Made by a program: the position numbers and the translations under genes. From NCBI RefSeq assembly GCF_900100705.1, contig NZ_FNCH01000033.1, positions 1-37,578 on the forward strand: a stretch of 37,578 nt of DNA, given 5' to 3'. The DNA comes from Pedobacter terrae (GTDB lineage: Bacteria > Bacteroidota > Bacteroidia > Sphingobacteriales > Sphingobacteriaceae). Under the pieces are notes generated by a model. It did no database searches, was not told the DNA's origin, and saw only the letters and a list, made by a program, of their open reading frames with translations. Shown here piece by piece: positions 14,239 to 22,202 of the stretch; positions within the stretch are counted from its first letter, which is position 1, and the number at the start of each line of letters is the position of its first letter.

Positions 14239-15204
14239 TTACGGCACATATACTGTAGTTTTACCGCCGTACAAATTGCTTGATATGCCTGATAAATAGG
14301 TATGCACATCGCTATTTGGTAAGTTGTAGTACAGGTAAATGCCATAGCCATTATTGACGGTTTGCGTAGCTAACGATGCAGCTGTTGAGGAACTGGTAGC
14401 CTGAATGTCAATTGCGGCAGGACCAAGGTTTGCTTTGGCCAGGCCTGGTACATTTGGTACAGCATAACTTCCATAAATGGCATTCCAGCTGTAGTTGATT
14501 TTTGAACCTACTGTAACCCCGTTATAAGATAATCTTGAAGCAGCAGGACCATAATAATAGAAGGAAATAATTTTATTAGGCAGAAGCGACCTCAATGCGG
14601 TTACGAGGTAAACAAAAGAACTTGCATTTGGCTGCCCGGTACCGTTATTGCCATATTCAGCGTATTCATCATCAAAATCAATCCCATCAAGGCCATATGT
14701 ATTTACTGCATTGGCCAACTGTTGTGCAAATGCCTGCGCAGCTGCCTGTGATGGGAAATTGCAAAAACCGGCGCCCTGGTGATTACCTAGAATGGAAAGT
14801 AATACCTTAATACCTTTATCCTGCAATGGTTTGATATAAGTAGTTTTATTGTTCAAAATGTTAGATACATTATTATTGAAGAATAATTCTGCTTTTTGCG
14901 TTGAGGTATTGTAATTGATATTTGCAGCGAAAATGATCGCAATATCGAATAGCTGTTGTCCGGTAGAGAGCTTGTATTTGCCTACATTACGGATATCAGC
15001 ATTGTTTACTTCTACGTAACATACGCCTTTTGGACCATTTACTCCGATTGCCTCGGTTGATGCTGTAGATTCTTTTTTAACAGGATCAATAAGGGCTTCA
15101 TCCTGGGCGATGTCTTTTTTCTTACAACCGAAGATGGAAAGGGTTAAAAACATGGCCAGTGCCACGGCGGCTTTGTTGCCTGTTAACAATTTGGTAGTTG
15201 TCAT
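14239..15204 (-). CDS. Endo-beta-N-acetylglucosaminidase, Endo H/F1 type (GH18), lipoprotein
   Basis: A 321-aa enzyme expected to cut between the two core GlcNAc residues of high-mannose or hybrid N-glycans. A lipoprotein signal ends FGC (C27) followed by KKK, so it is membrane-anchored and, with this PUL context, probably surface-exposed. The GH18 motif is D173-G-I-D176-F-D178-D-E180, where E180 is the acid and D178 the assisting residue (E132/D130 in Endo H). The following YAEYGNNG, KIIS, YYGPAASRLSY and AAIDI blocks match Streptomyces Endo H almost word for word from memory, closer than to chitinases. It follows susD after 229 bp containing a terminator-like hairpin, which may lower its expression relative to susCD. 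Activity on chitin is unlikely. Confidence 0.92.
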   Translation of the reverse strand: MTTTKLLTGNKAAVALAMFLTLSIFGCKKKDIAQDEALIDPVKKESTASTEAIGVNGPKGVCYVEVNNADIRNVGKYKLSTGQQLFDIAIIFAANINYNTSTQKAELFFNNNVSNILNNKTTYIKPLQDKGIKVLLSILGNHQGAGFCNFPSQAAAQAFAQQLANAVNTYGLDGIDFDDEYAEYGNNGTGQPNASSFVYLVTALRSLLPNKIISFYYYGPAASRLSYNGVTVGSKINYSWNAIYGSYAVPNVPGLAKANLGPAAIDIQATSSSTAASLATQTVNNGYGIYLYYNLPNSDVHTYLSGISSNLYGGKTTVYVP

Positions 15205-15387
15205 AATTTTTTAAATAAATTGGTTAGAAATTGATTTTGCACTTGCAACCGCTACAAACGATTTTTTTTATAAACAAGCGTGTTTAACACGGTATGATAA
15301 GCCTAAAGGGATAGTTGTTAGCGAAGGTGTACCGTAAAATTTAGTTTTCTCATAGGTTTAAAATTTTGGTTAGAATTGGGTTGATAT

Positions 15388-15419
15388 AAAAAAGGTAGGA
15401 TAACCTTCGTCATCCTACC
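15388..15419 (-). terminator. Terminator or attenuator hairpin after susD
   Basis: GGTAGGAT (15394-15401) and ATCCTACC (15412-15419) enclose a 10-nt loop, and six T follow on the - strand. It lies between susD and the EndoH-like gene, so partial read-through may set their ratio. Confidence 0.8.
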
Positions 15420-15433
15420 CGGGTATTTGTGTG

Positions 15434-17074
15434 TTAGAAATTTGCTTTGTTCACGTCCCACCACAATCTGGTACCGCCATTGTCTGGTCCGCCGAGTAAG
15501 GTTACCGCTTTACGTACCTCATCTTTGTTTCCGTTGCCATATTCTGCTGTCGGATATGGCAATCTGCGGATCTGTAATTGTGTGTTGATCGTACCACCAC
15601 TATTATTATTAGCTACTGTAAACAGTTTTGGATAACCTGTTCTGCGGAAATCGGCCCAAGCCTCAGCTCCGTCAGGAAAGATAGCTAACCACTTTTGTGT
15701 AATAATTCGTTCTAACTTTACTTCGTTAGATGCCGTTCCATCCCATTTAACGGTAATAGTACTCACTGCAGCCGCATTATTTGCCGGGTTTTTCGGATCT
15801 ACATAATCAGTTGGTTTACTTGTTGCATCAGCTAAATAATTGCCAATATTCGCATTCCATTGTTGCATCGACGTAGTGATACCGGTTTCGTAATTGGTCT
15901 GTGCATCTCCGGCACCTGTCCAGCCACGTAAAGCAGCTTCAGCTTTTAAAAACCAAACCTCAGCAGCTGTCATTAATATCTGTGGTGCTTTTTGTCCGAT
16001 GGGTGACCTTGAATTGTCAGGTACAGAAGAATTTAAACTTGAATAGGTTTTGTAACCAGCTTTGCCCAAACCATTAAAAGAAGTATTGGCTCCCGATCTG
16101 ATCCCTACATACTGTCCTGCAAACAAAGGATCGGTAGCTGGTGTACAATATATCGATAAACGTGGATCTGAATAACCAACCATGTACGATTGTAATGCTG
16201 CGCCCATGGCATTGTCACCATCGTAATTTACAGTTACATTCCAAAGATCGTTATTTCTGTTACCCGACTGTGCAACCGCCGCATTATCACTTGGTATGGT
16301 CATCAATCCACCTGGTGCAGCCATTGCTTTTTCTGCCTGCAGCTTCGCTGTAGCCGGATCAACTTTAACAATGCGCATGGCCAAACGTAACCTTAAAGAA
16401 TTAGCTAATTTAAGCCATTTTGCAACATCCCCACCATAAACAAGGTCGCCGGTATCATAATAGGCTTTTTTACCGGGATTAGCTGTAATAAAAGCCTGTA
16501 GGTTATTTGCAGCTGTATCAATCTGTTTAAAAAATTCAGTGTAAACCGTTTTCTGGTCATCATAAGCTTGCGAAATCAACGATTTACCAGCTTGTGTATA
16601 CGGAATCGGACCAAATTTATCGGTTACTCTATCCATCGCAATTACCTGTACTAAAAGTGATATACCCCATGATTCAGGCGCTGTTGCTTTTAATGGAGAT
16701 ATGGCAATTTTAGAAATTGGTGCCATTACATTGGTGTACTGATCGTTAAAACCAGCTTCATTCCAGCCATTATTAAGCGAATAATTCATGTTGTTTATAC
16801 CACCACCGAATGGAGTTGGCGGCATCATGTAGCCACTAAAGGCATCAGAACTTAAATTCTGAGCAATCTGGTAATTAGAAAATATATTTTGCTGGATGGG
16901 ACCGATTGCTGATTTTAATAAAGCTAAACTCTGCTCTGTTGTAGGTAAGTTATCGTTGGTGTTAAAACTTTCAAAGTTCTTTTTACAGCCCTGATTTAAG
17001 CCGGCAACGGCTAAAAGTAAAACTAAAGACAAACCTTTAATTTTATGTTGAGATAAATGATATATCGATTTCAT
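15434..17074 (-). CDS. SusD/RagB-like outer-membrane glycan-binding lipoprotein (SusD_2 type)
   Basis: A 546-aa partner of the adjacent SusC. A lipoprotein signal ends LNQGC (C30), followed by KKNFESFNTNDN, the usual start of this class. Features of the SusD-like_2 group include DRVTDKFGPIPYTQA (about 155-169), a TPR-like helical core (GGDVAKWLKLANSLRLRLAMR) and a C-terminal DGAEAWADFRRTGYP block. It should cap the SusC barrel and bind oligosaccharide at the cell surface. It starts 11 nt after susC, a clear operon. The ligand is unknown; the downstream EndoH-like enzyme suggests N-glycan material. Confidence 0.93.
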   Translation of the reverse strand: MKSIYHLSQHKIKGLSLVLLLAVAGLNQGCKKNFESFNTNDNLPTTEQSLALLKSAIGPIQQNIFSNYQIAQNLSSDAFSGYMMPPTPFGGGINNMNYSLNNGWNEAGFNDQYTNVMAPISKIAISPLKATAPESWGISLLVQVIAMDRVTDKFGPIPYTQAGKSLISQAYDDQKTVYTEFFKQIDTAANNLQAFITANPGKKAYYDTGDLVYGGDVAKWLKLANSLRLRLAMRIVKVDPATAKLQAEKAMAAPGGLMTIPSDNAAVAQSGNRNNDLWNVTVNYDGDNAMGAALQSYMVGYSDPRLSIYCTPATDPLFAGQYVGIRSGANTSFNGLGKAGYKTYSSLNSSVPDNSRSPIGQKAPQILMTAAEVWFLKAEAALRGWTGAGDAQTNYETGITTSMQQWNANIGNYLADATSKPTDYVDPKNPANNAAAVSTITVKWDGTASNEVKLERIITQKWLAIFPDGAEAWADFRRTGYPKLFTVANNNSGGTINTQLQIRRLPYPTAEYGNGNKDEVRKAVTLLGGPDNGGTRLWWDVNKANF

Positions 17075-17085
17075 GTTTGTTCGTA

Positions 17086-20000
17086 TTAAAATAAAACATT
17101 AAGGTTAAAACCAAAACTTCTGGTAACCGGTTGGTTAAAAACATCTATACCAGATAAACCATTACCGGTAGACATGGTAACCTCTGGATCGTAAGGTGCT
17201 TTTTTGTAGAAGTAAAACAGGTTTCTACCAATTAGCGAAAGGCGCATACTTTTAAATGTTCCTTTTAAAGGTAAATTATAACCAATTGAAGCTTCGCGCA
17301 AACGCACAACTGTAGCACTATACACATATTCGCCGGTTACACCATTTCTATCACCCAAGAAAGAATAATAGCTTTGTGGGTTAATGGTAGCCGAAACTGC
17401 TTTTCCGCTGGCATCAACACCGTCAATTTTAACACCGCCCTGTGCCCTTGCATCACCAGATGCTTTAGAAGCACCAGCCTGATCCATTAATGCTTCAGTA
17501 AGTGAAAGCACCTTGCCTCCAAACTTACCATCTACCAGAAAGCTTAAGCTGAAATCTTTATACTTGAAACTGTTGTTCCAGCCCAGCTGAAATTTAGGAT
17601 TTGCATTTGCAATTAAACTATAATCTGCACTTTTAACCGGAAAATAAGGATTTGCAGCTGTTCCATCACCATTTAAAATGATGCGGCCATTTGCATCTCT
17701 CTGTAAGGTATAACCATAAATATCACCATATGATCCGCCTGTGGCAATACGTGAAATATAAGCATTGTTACCACCACCTGTTAAATCAATCGAATTTAAA
17801 CCTTGCGAAGCAGCAACATCAATGATTTTGTTTCTGTTCATCGATCCGTTGATGGCTGTGTTCCAGTTAAGGCCGTCGCCTTTTACTACATCAGCACCTA
17901 AAGTAAACTGTAAACCCTGATTTTGAACATCACCTGCATTTAAGTAGCCTGTTCCAACAAGTCCTGATGGTGCTGGTTTAACCGGAATATATTGGTTTTT
18001 AGTGTTGGTTTTGTAATACGTAAAGCTAAAGTTTAAGCGGTTGGCCAGGAAACGCATATCTGTACCAATTTCGAATGATTTTGTTCTTTCTGGTTTTAAC
18101 TCCGCAAATGCCCTGTTGGTGTTGATGGTAAGTGCACCACCGTTACCCAAAGTATTCTGGATAAAAGTTAAATAAGCTGGGACTGTGTTACCCACTTCAG
18201 CATAAGTACCTCTAATTTTGGCATACGTAATCGCCTCTGGCAATTTAACCATTTGCGATACAATAAATGATAAACCTACTGATGGATAGAAATAGGAAAT
18301 GTTCGGTGTAAATGCCAGGTTAGAAGACCAGTCGTTTCTGCCCGTTAAAGTTAAAAATGCCCAATCTTTATAGGATAAGTTAGCATTGGCAAATACCGCC
18401 TGTAATTGGCTGTGGTAAGCATCGCTCGCTTTAGTGGTATTCAAAACATCTGAGGTATAGTTACCTGCATTGGCCACAATGGTATTATTTGGAGTGAATA
18501 AATCAACCGCACTTAAATCACCCGCCAAAGATAATCCGCTGGTTTTCTGATCGTTTATGCTGCTACCAATTAATCCGTTAATCTTGAAGTCTGATCCTTT
18601 TAATGGCACCGTCACATTTAAGATTGCATCGGCATATTTCTGAATAAAGGTTTGGGTATTCTGAGAAAGATATCCTCTTCCGTTTGAGTTAAAGTTTCCG
18701 TTTATACCAGAATAACGTCTGTTTTCAAAATCATCTGTCGTACGGTCTATATTTCCCCTTACCTGAAGATTTAACCACGGCGTAAATTCATATTTCACAT
18801 TTCCACTGAATAAATAGCGGTTTCTGATGGCTGTATTTGGATTAAGGTTGGTTAAAAACCATGGATTCTGACTAACATCAGCAGAGCCACCCAGCCAGTT
18901 CTGGCGGGCGGTACCCACATTGCCAGCTAGCAGGTAGTTGTCTTTATAAGGTGTAATGTCAACTCCTCTTGGAAAAAGGTACAATCCGACCAAAGGGTTG
19001 TTGTATAATCCAATTGACGGACTATTGTTTATGCGTTGATTGATATAACTTACATTACCATCAACCGTTAATTTGTTGTTTAAAAACTTGGCCGTTTCGC
19101 GCAGGTTAATGTTATGTCTGTTTAACTTATTGCCTTCCTGTATGCCGCTTGCATAAGTATTGGCATAAGAAAAGTAGGTTTGGGCAATTTCAGAACCCCC
19201 AGAAAAATTGATCGAATTGGTGGCATTTGTTCCGGTTTGAAAAAACTGATCGAGGTTATCAGTAGTGTTGCTAATTGCTGTTCCCCAACTGTCTCTTGTT
19301 GTAGCAGATGCAGGGCCATAACTGTTTTGGAATTCGGGTTTGTAAGCAATTTTATCAAAAGTTAAACTCGATGAAAAACCGATCTGTGTTTTACCGGCCT
19401 TACCTTGTTTAGTCGTGATTAAGATTACCCCATTCTGTGCCTGGCTACCGTAAAGAGCTGCAGCAGATGCGCCTTCCAATACGGTTAAGCTTTCAATATC
19501 GTCAGGATTTAAGTTTGATATACCATCACCACCATCCTGGCCACCACCAAAAACACTGTTTTGCTGAGCATTGGCATTGCCATTATTGCTAATGGGAACC
19601 CCATCAATTACATATAAAGGCTGATTATTGCCGCTTACTGAACGGCTACCTCTTAGGATTACCTTAGCCGAACCACCAACTCCCGAAGAACTTGGACTAA
19701 TGGTCATACCGGCAACTTTACCATTTAATGAATTTACCAGGTTTGGACTTTTAACTTTGTTCAACTCCTCACCCGATACCTGTTGTGTAGTATACGTTAA
19801 TGATTTTTCTGATCTTTTTATTCCTAAAGCTGTTACCACTACGGTTTCAAGATTTTTTGAGTCGGGGGTTAACGTGATATCAATAGTGTTTTGTGTACCC
19901 ACGGTAACTTCTTTGCGCTGGTAGCCGATGAATGAGAACACCAGTACATCACCTGTTTTGGCTGCAATACTATATTGTCCTGAGGTATTACTTTGGGTTC

Positions 20001-20202
20001 CGCCCTGCGCCCCTTTTATGGTAATGGTTACGCCCGGTAAGGTTGCACCGGTTTCGTCTTTTACTGTTCCTTTAATCACATCCTGATAAACAGCATGGAC
20101 AGAAACTGCATTGTTAAAATGGTTTTTTGGTGTTGCTGCATACAGTCCTGTGGATGCATAAAGCAATAAACACGTGAGCTGTAAAGATTTTTTCATATTC
20201 AT
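17086..20202 (-). CDS. SusC/RagA-family TonB-dependent outer-membrane transporter
   Basis: A 1038-aa TonB-dependent importer. Residues 1-23 form a signal peptide (a second ATG at 20196 is equally possible). A CarboxypepD_reg-like beta-sandwich (42-111; GTVKDETGATLPGVTITIKG) follows, then a TonB-box-like ETVVVTALGI (119-128), a plug (about 132-270; LYVIDGVPI, NPDDIESLTVLEG, AAALYGSQAQNGVILITTK) and a barrel ending in a terminal Phe. There is no STN domain, so it is a simple transporter rather than a signal transducer. It is first in the - strand operon with susD and the EndoH-like gene, and divergent from an ECF sigma gene across 276 bp. No TAnnTTTG box was found upstream, which would fit dependence on an alternative sigma factor. 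Confidence 0.95.
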   Translation of the reverse strand: MNMKKSLQLTCLLLYASTGLYAATPKNHFNNAVSVHAVYQDVIKGTVKDETGATLPGVTITIKGAQGGTQSNTSGQYSIAAKTGDVLVFSFIGYQRKEVTVGTQNTIDITLTPDSKNLETVVVTALGIKRSEKSLTYTTQQVSGEELNKVKSPNLVNSLNGKVAGMTISPSSSGVGGSAKVILRGSRSVSGNNQPLYVIDGVPISNNGNANAQQNSVFGGGQDGGDGISNLNPDDIESLTVLEGASAAALYGSQAQNGVILITTKQGKAGKTQIGFSSSLTFDKIAYKPEFQNSYGPASATTRDSWGTAISNTTDNLDQFFQTGTNATNSINFSGGSEIAQTYFSYANTYASGIQEGNKLNRHNINLRETAKFLNNKLTVDGNVSYINQRINNSPSIGLYNNPLVGLYLFPRGVDITPYKDNYLLAGNVGTARQNWLGGSADVSQNPWFLTNLNPNTAIRNRYLFSGNVKYEFTPWLNLQVRGNIDRTTDDFENRRYSGINGNFNSNGRGYLSQNTQTFIQKYADAILNVTVPLKGSDFKINGLIGSSINDQKTSGLSLAGDLSAVDLFTPNNTIVANAGNYTSDVLNTTKASDAYHSQLQAVFANANLSYKDWAFLTLTGRNDWSSNLAFTPNISYFYPSVGLSFIVSQMVKLPEAITYAKIRGTYAEVGNTVPAYLTFIQNTLGNGGALTINTNRAFAELKPERTKSFEIGTDMRFLANRLNFSFTYYKTNTKNQYIPVKPAPSGLVGTGYLNAGDVQNQGLQFTLGADVVKGDGLNWNTAINGSMNRNKIIDVAASQGLNSIDLTGGGNNAYISRIATGGSYGDIYGYTLQRDANGRIILNGDGTAANPYFPVKSADYSLIANANPKFQLGWNNSFKYKDFSLSFLVDGKFGGKVLSLTEALMDQAGASKASGDARAQGGVKIDGVDASGKAVSATINPQSYYSFLGDRNGVTGEYVYSATVVRLREASIGYNLPLKGTFKSMRLSLIGRNLFYFYKKAPYDPEVTMSTGNGLSGIDVFNQPVTRSFGFNLNVLF

Positions 20203-20314
20203 TATGAATAAAATTGAAATAAGTATTTGGTTAATTGTTTTCGGCTCGCGGATTTCCGTCCGGGCTATTTTAGATAAGAGTATTTTGCTTACACAAATTG
20301 CCTACAGCGAATGG

Positions 20315-20333
20315 AAATATTTTTAAAATATTT
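20315..20333. promoter_or_regulatory. 19-bp AT-only palindrome in the divergent susC / sigma control region
   Basis: AAATATTTTTAAAATATTT has perfect 9-bp arms around one central base. It lies near the middle of the 276-bp space between the two divergent operons. This may be an operator, or simply intrinsically bent AT-rich DNA. Confidence 0.35.
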
Positions 20334-20451
20334 TTTCTGCCTCAATAACGCTATAATTGGCTTGTACCTTATTGTGCTTGCAGTATGAACGGCCACTTTG
20401 GTAAATAGTTAAGGGCGGGAAGATTTTTTTATGAAATGTTTTTAATTAACT

Positions 20452-20459
20452 TACATTTG
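20452..20459 (+). promoter_or_regulatory. -7 element of the ECF sigma operon
   Basis: TACATTTG matches TAnnTTTG and lies 19 nt before the TTG start. The -33 region has only T-rich sequence (TTTA at about 20428). Confidence 0.5.
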
Positions 20460-20478
20460 ATTCACCAAACTAACCAAG

Positions 20479-21126
20479 TTGAAAGCAGCTAAGCCAGACC
20501 TAGTCGTTTTATGGAGTAAAATTTGCCTTGAGGACGATATCAAATCTTTTGAGCAACTTTACCGCTTTCTGTACAGCAGGTTAATTAAATTTTCCACTTA
20601 TTATGTAAATGATAAACAGGTTGCTGAAGATGTTGTAGCAGAGGTATTTGTGAAGTGTTGGGAAAACCGGGCTGCAAGTACCCATGTGTTAAATCCCGAA
20701 AGCTACTTTTTTATCGCCATCAAAAATCAATCTCTTAAATACCTTAAAAAAAATTCTTCCATTACGTTTATCGATTTAGTAAACGAAAATGATAATATCG
20801 CGGTTTCCACACATACACCAGATTACATTCTTGAAACTAAAGAACTGCACCAGCAACTTGATCATGCCATTGCAGGTTTGGCCCCACAGGCTGCTACTGT
20901 TTTTAGGTTAATCAAAGAAAGCGGAATGAAGTATAAGGAAGTGGCAGAACTATTAAATATCTCACCAAGAACCGTACAAACTCAATTATTCAGGGCAATT
21001 GCCAAACTCCGTACCGTACTACAGCCTTTAAATAATAAGGGAAACGACGATAAAAGACTTGGAAATCTGATCTCCCTGATTATATTAGTGAGTAATCTTT
21101 TTTATATGGTGTGTAGGCAATTTTAA
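20479..21126 (+). CDS. ECF RNA polymerase sigma factor (Bacteroidota FecI-like group), TTG start
   Basis: A 215-aa alternative sigma factor. Sigma2 (about 24-90) contains FEQLYRFLYSRL and DVVAEVFVKCWE; sigma4 (about 125-178) has the helix-turn-helix KYKEVAELLNISPRTVQTQLFRAIAKL. After sigma4 comes a basic linker and a hydrophobic tail (about 195-211; LISLIILVSNLFYMV) that could touch the membrane. The frame has no ATG near its beginning: an in-frame stop lies at 20458-20460 and the first start-type codon is TTG at 20479, 19 nt after a -7 box, so TTG is the only credible start. It lies 36 nt before the FecR gene. It should drive its own susCD operon and perhaps the divergent one. Confidence 0.92.
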   Translation: MKAAKPDLVVLWSKICLEDDIKSFEQLYRFLYSRLIKFSTYYVNDKQVAEDVVAEVFVKCWENRAASTHVLNPESYFFIAIKNQSLKYLKKNSSITFIDLVNENDNIAVSTHTPDYILETKELHQQLDHAIAGLAPQAATVFRLIKESGMKYKEVAELLNISPRTVQTQLFRAIAKLRTVLQPLNNKGNDDKRLGNLISLIILVSNLFYMVCRQF

Positions 21127-21162
21127 TAAGAAAAGGAACATACAATAAAGGACGGAAAAAAA

Positions 21163-22170
21163 ATGACAGATCAAAGATTTACAGAATTGCTTGGAAAACA
21201 ATTGGCTGGCGAAATTTCGCCAGATGAATCTATTGAACTGAAATCTATTTTGGCCGGTAGTGCCTCGCTTAGAAAGGAGTATGAGTACTTACAAATTTAT
21301 TTTGATACAGAAACGGTTGAGGATGAAAACGTTGACCAGGTTTTTAACCGGATAAAAGGCCGGATTACTGTTCCGGACGAAACGGATTTAAAGGTTGTTA
21401 AAAATACACCTTATGGCATCTGGCTAAAAATTGCGGCAGTTGTAGCTATTGTTATTGCTGGTACCCTGGTTTACAATAAAGAAGTCATTTTCTCCAACAA
21501 AACAGATCAGCTGGCTTTAACGCAGGTGTTAACAAAAGCCTCAGAAGTAAAAACCATTGTATTGGCCGATGGCTCTACCGTGAAAATGAATTCGGGCAGT
21601 AGCTTAAAATATCCTGAGCGTTTTACTGCAGGTACCAGGGAGGTTTATTTATCCGGTGAAGCATTTTTCGAGGTTAAAAAAGACCCTCAACATCCTTTTA
21701 TTGTGCATACTGAACAATTGGCTGTAAAAGTTTTGGGTACTGCATTTGATGTTAAAGCTTACCCTAATGATGCCTTTACCGAAACAACATTAATTAGGGG
21801 AAAAGTATCCATTTCCATCAAAAGTAGCGCTGCACAAACATTTGTCTTAAAGCCGAACGATAAATTTACACTTATTGGTGGCAAAGCAGGCATGAGCCAG
21901 CTCAGTCACTTTGACGATACTGACCGTATAATTGAAACCGCATGGACAAACCACGAGCTCATTTATAAAAATGATAGTTTTGAAGAGATTGCTAAACTTT
22001 TTGAGCGTTGGTATGGTATCAAAATAGCCTTTAAAGAACCTGAACTTAAAGCTTTGCGGTTTACAGGGCATGTTGATAAAGAAACCCTCTCAGAAGCTTT
22101 AGATGTACTCAAACTAATCGAGAACTTTAATTATACTATAAAGGGTAAAAAAGTGTATATCTACCGCTAA
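21163..22170 (+). CDS. FecR-family anti-sigma factor
   Basis: A 335-aa inner-membrane regulator. The N-terminal cytoplasmic sigma-binding region (1-80) is followed by one TM helix (about 85-105), a periplasmic FecR domain (about 125-225; VLADGSTVKMNSGSSLKYP, REVYLSGEAFFEV, VKVLGTAFDVKAY) and a C-terminal DUF4974 domain (about 262-335; DSFEEIAKLFERWYGI, LRFTGHVDKETLSEAL). It should hold the upstream sigma factor until the STN domain of the downstream SusC signals ligand transport. It lies between the sigma gene (36 nt) and the STN-bearing susC (32 nt), the standard order. The ATG is preceded by AAAGGACGGAAAAAAA. Confidence 0.95.
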   Translation: MTDQRFTELLGKQLAGEISPDESIELKSILAGSASLRKEYEYLQIYFDTETVEDENVDQVFNRIKGRITVPDETDLKVVKNTPYGIWLKIAAVVAIVIAGTLVYNKEVIFSNKTDQLALTQVLTKASEVKTIVLADGSTVKMNSGSSLKYPERFTAGTREVYLSGEAFFEVKKDPQHPFIVHTEQLAVKVLGTAFDVKAYPNDAFTETTLIRGKVSISIKSSAAQTFVLKPNDKFTLIGGKAGMSQLSHFDDTDRIIETAWTNHELIYKNDSFEEIAKLFERWYGIKIAFKEPELKALRFTGHVDKETLSEALDVLKLIENFNYTIKGKKVYIYR

Positions 22171-22189
22171 CACAAACAATTAAGCAATG

Positions 22190-22197
22190 TATATTTG
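22190..22197 (+). promoter_or_regulatory. -7-like element just before the STN-type susC
   Basis: TATATTTG ends 5 nt before the ATG at 22203. It could start a near-leaderless internal transcript for susCD, separate from sigma-fecR. No matching -33 element is seen, so a chance match is possible. Confidence 0.3.
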
Positions 22198-22202
22198 TAG
22201 CC

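Noticed and set aside
15388..15419. Whether the EndoH-like gene is outside the susCD operon because of this hairpin
   Set aside because: No TAnnTTTG box lies before the gene and such hairpins often let through part of transcription in glycan loci, so I keep it as part of the locus, with reduced expression likely.
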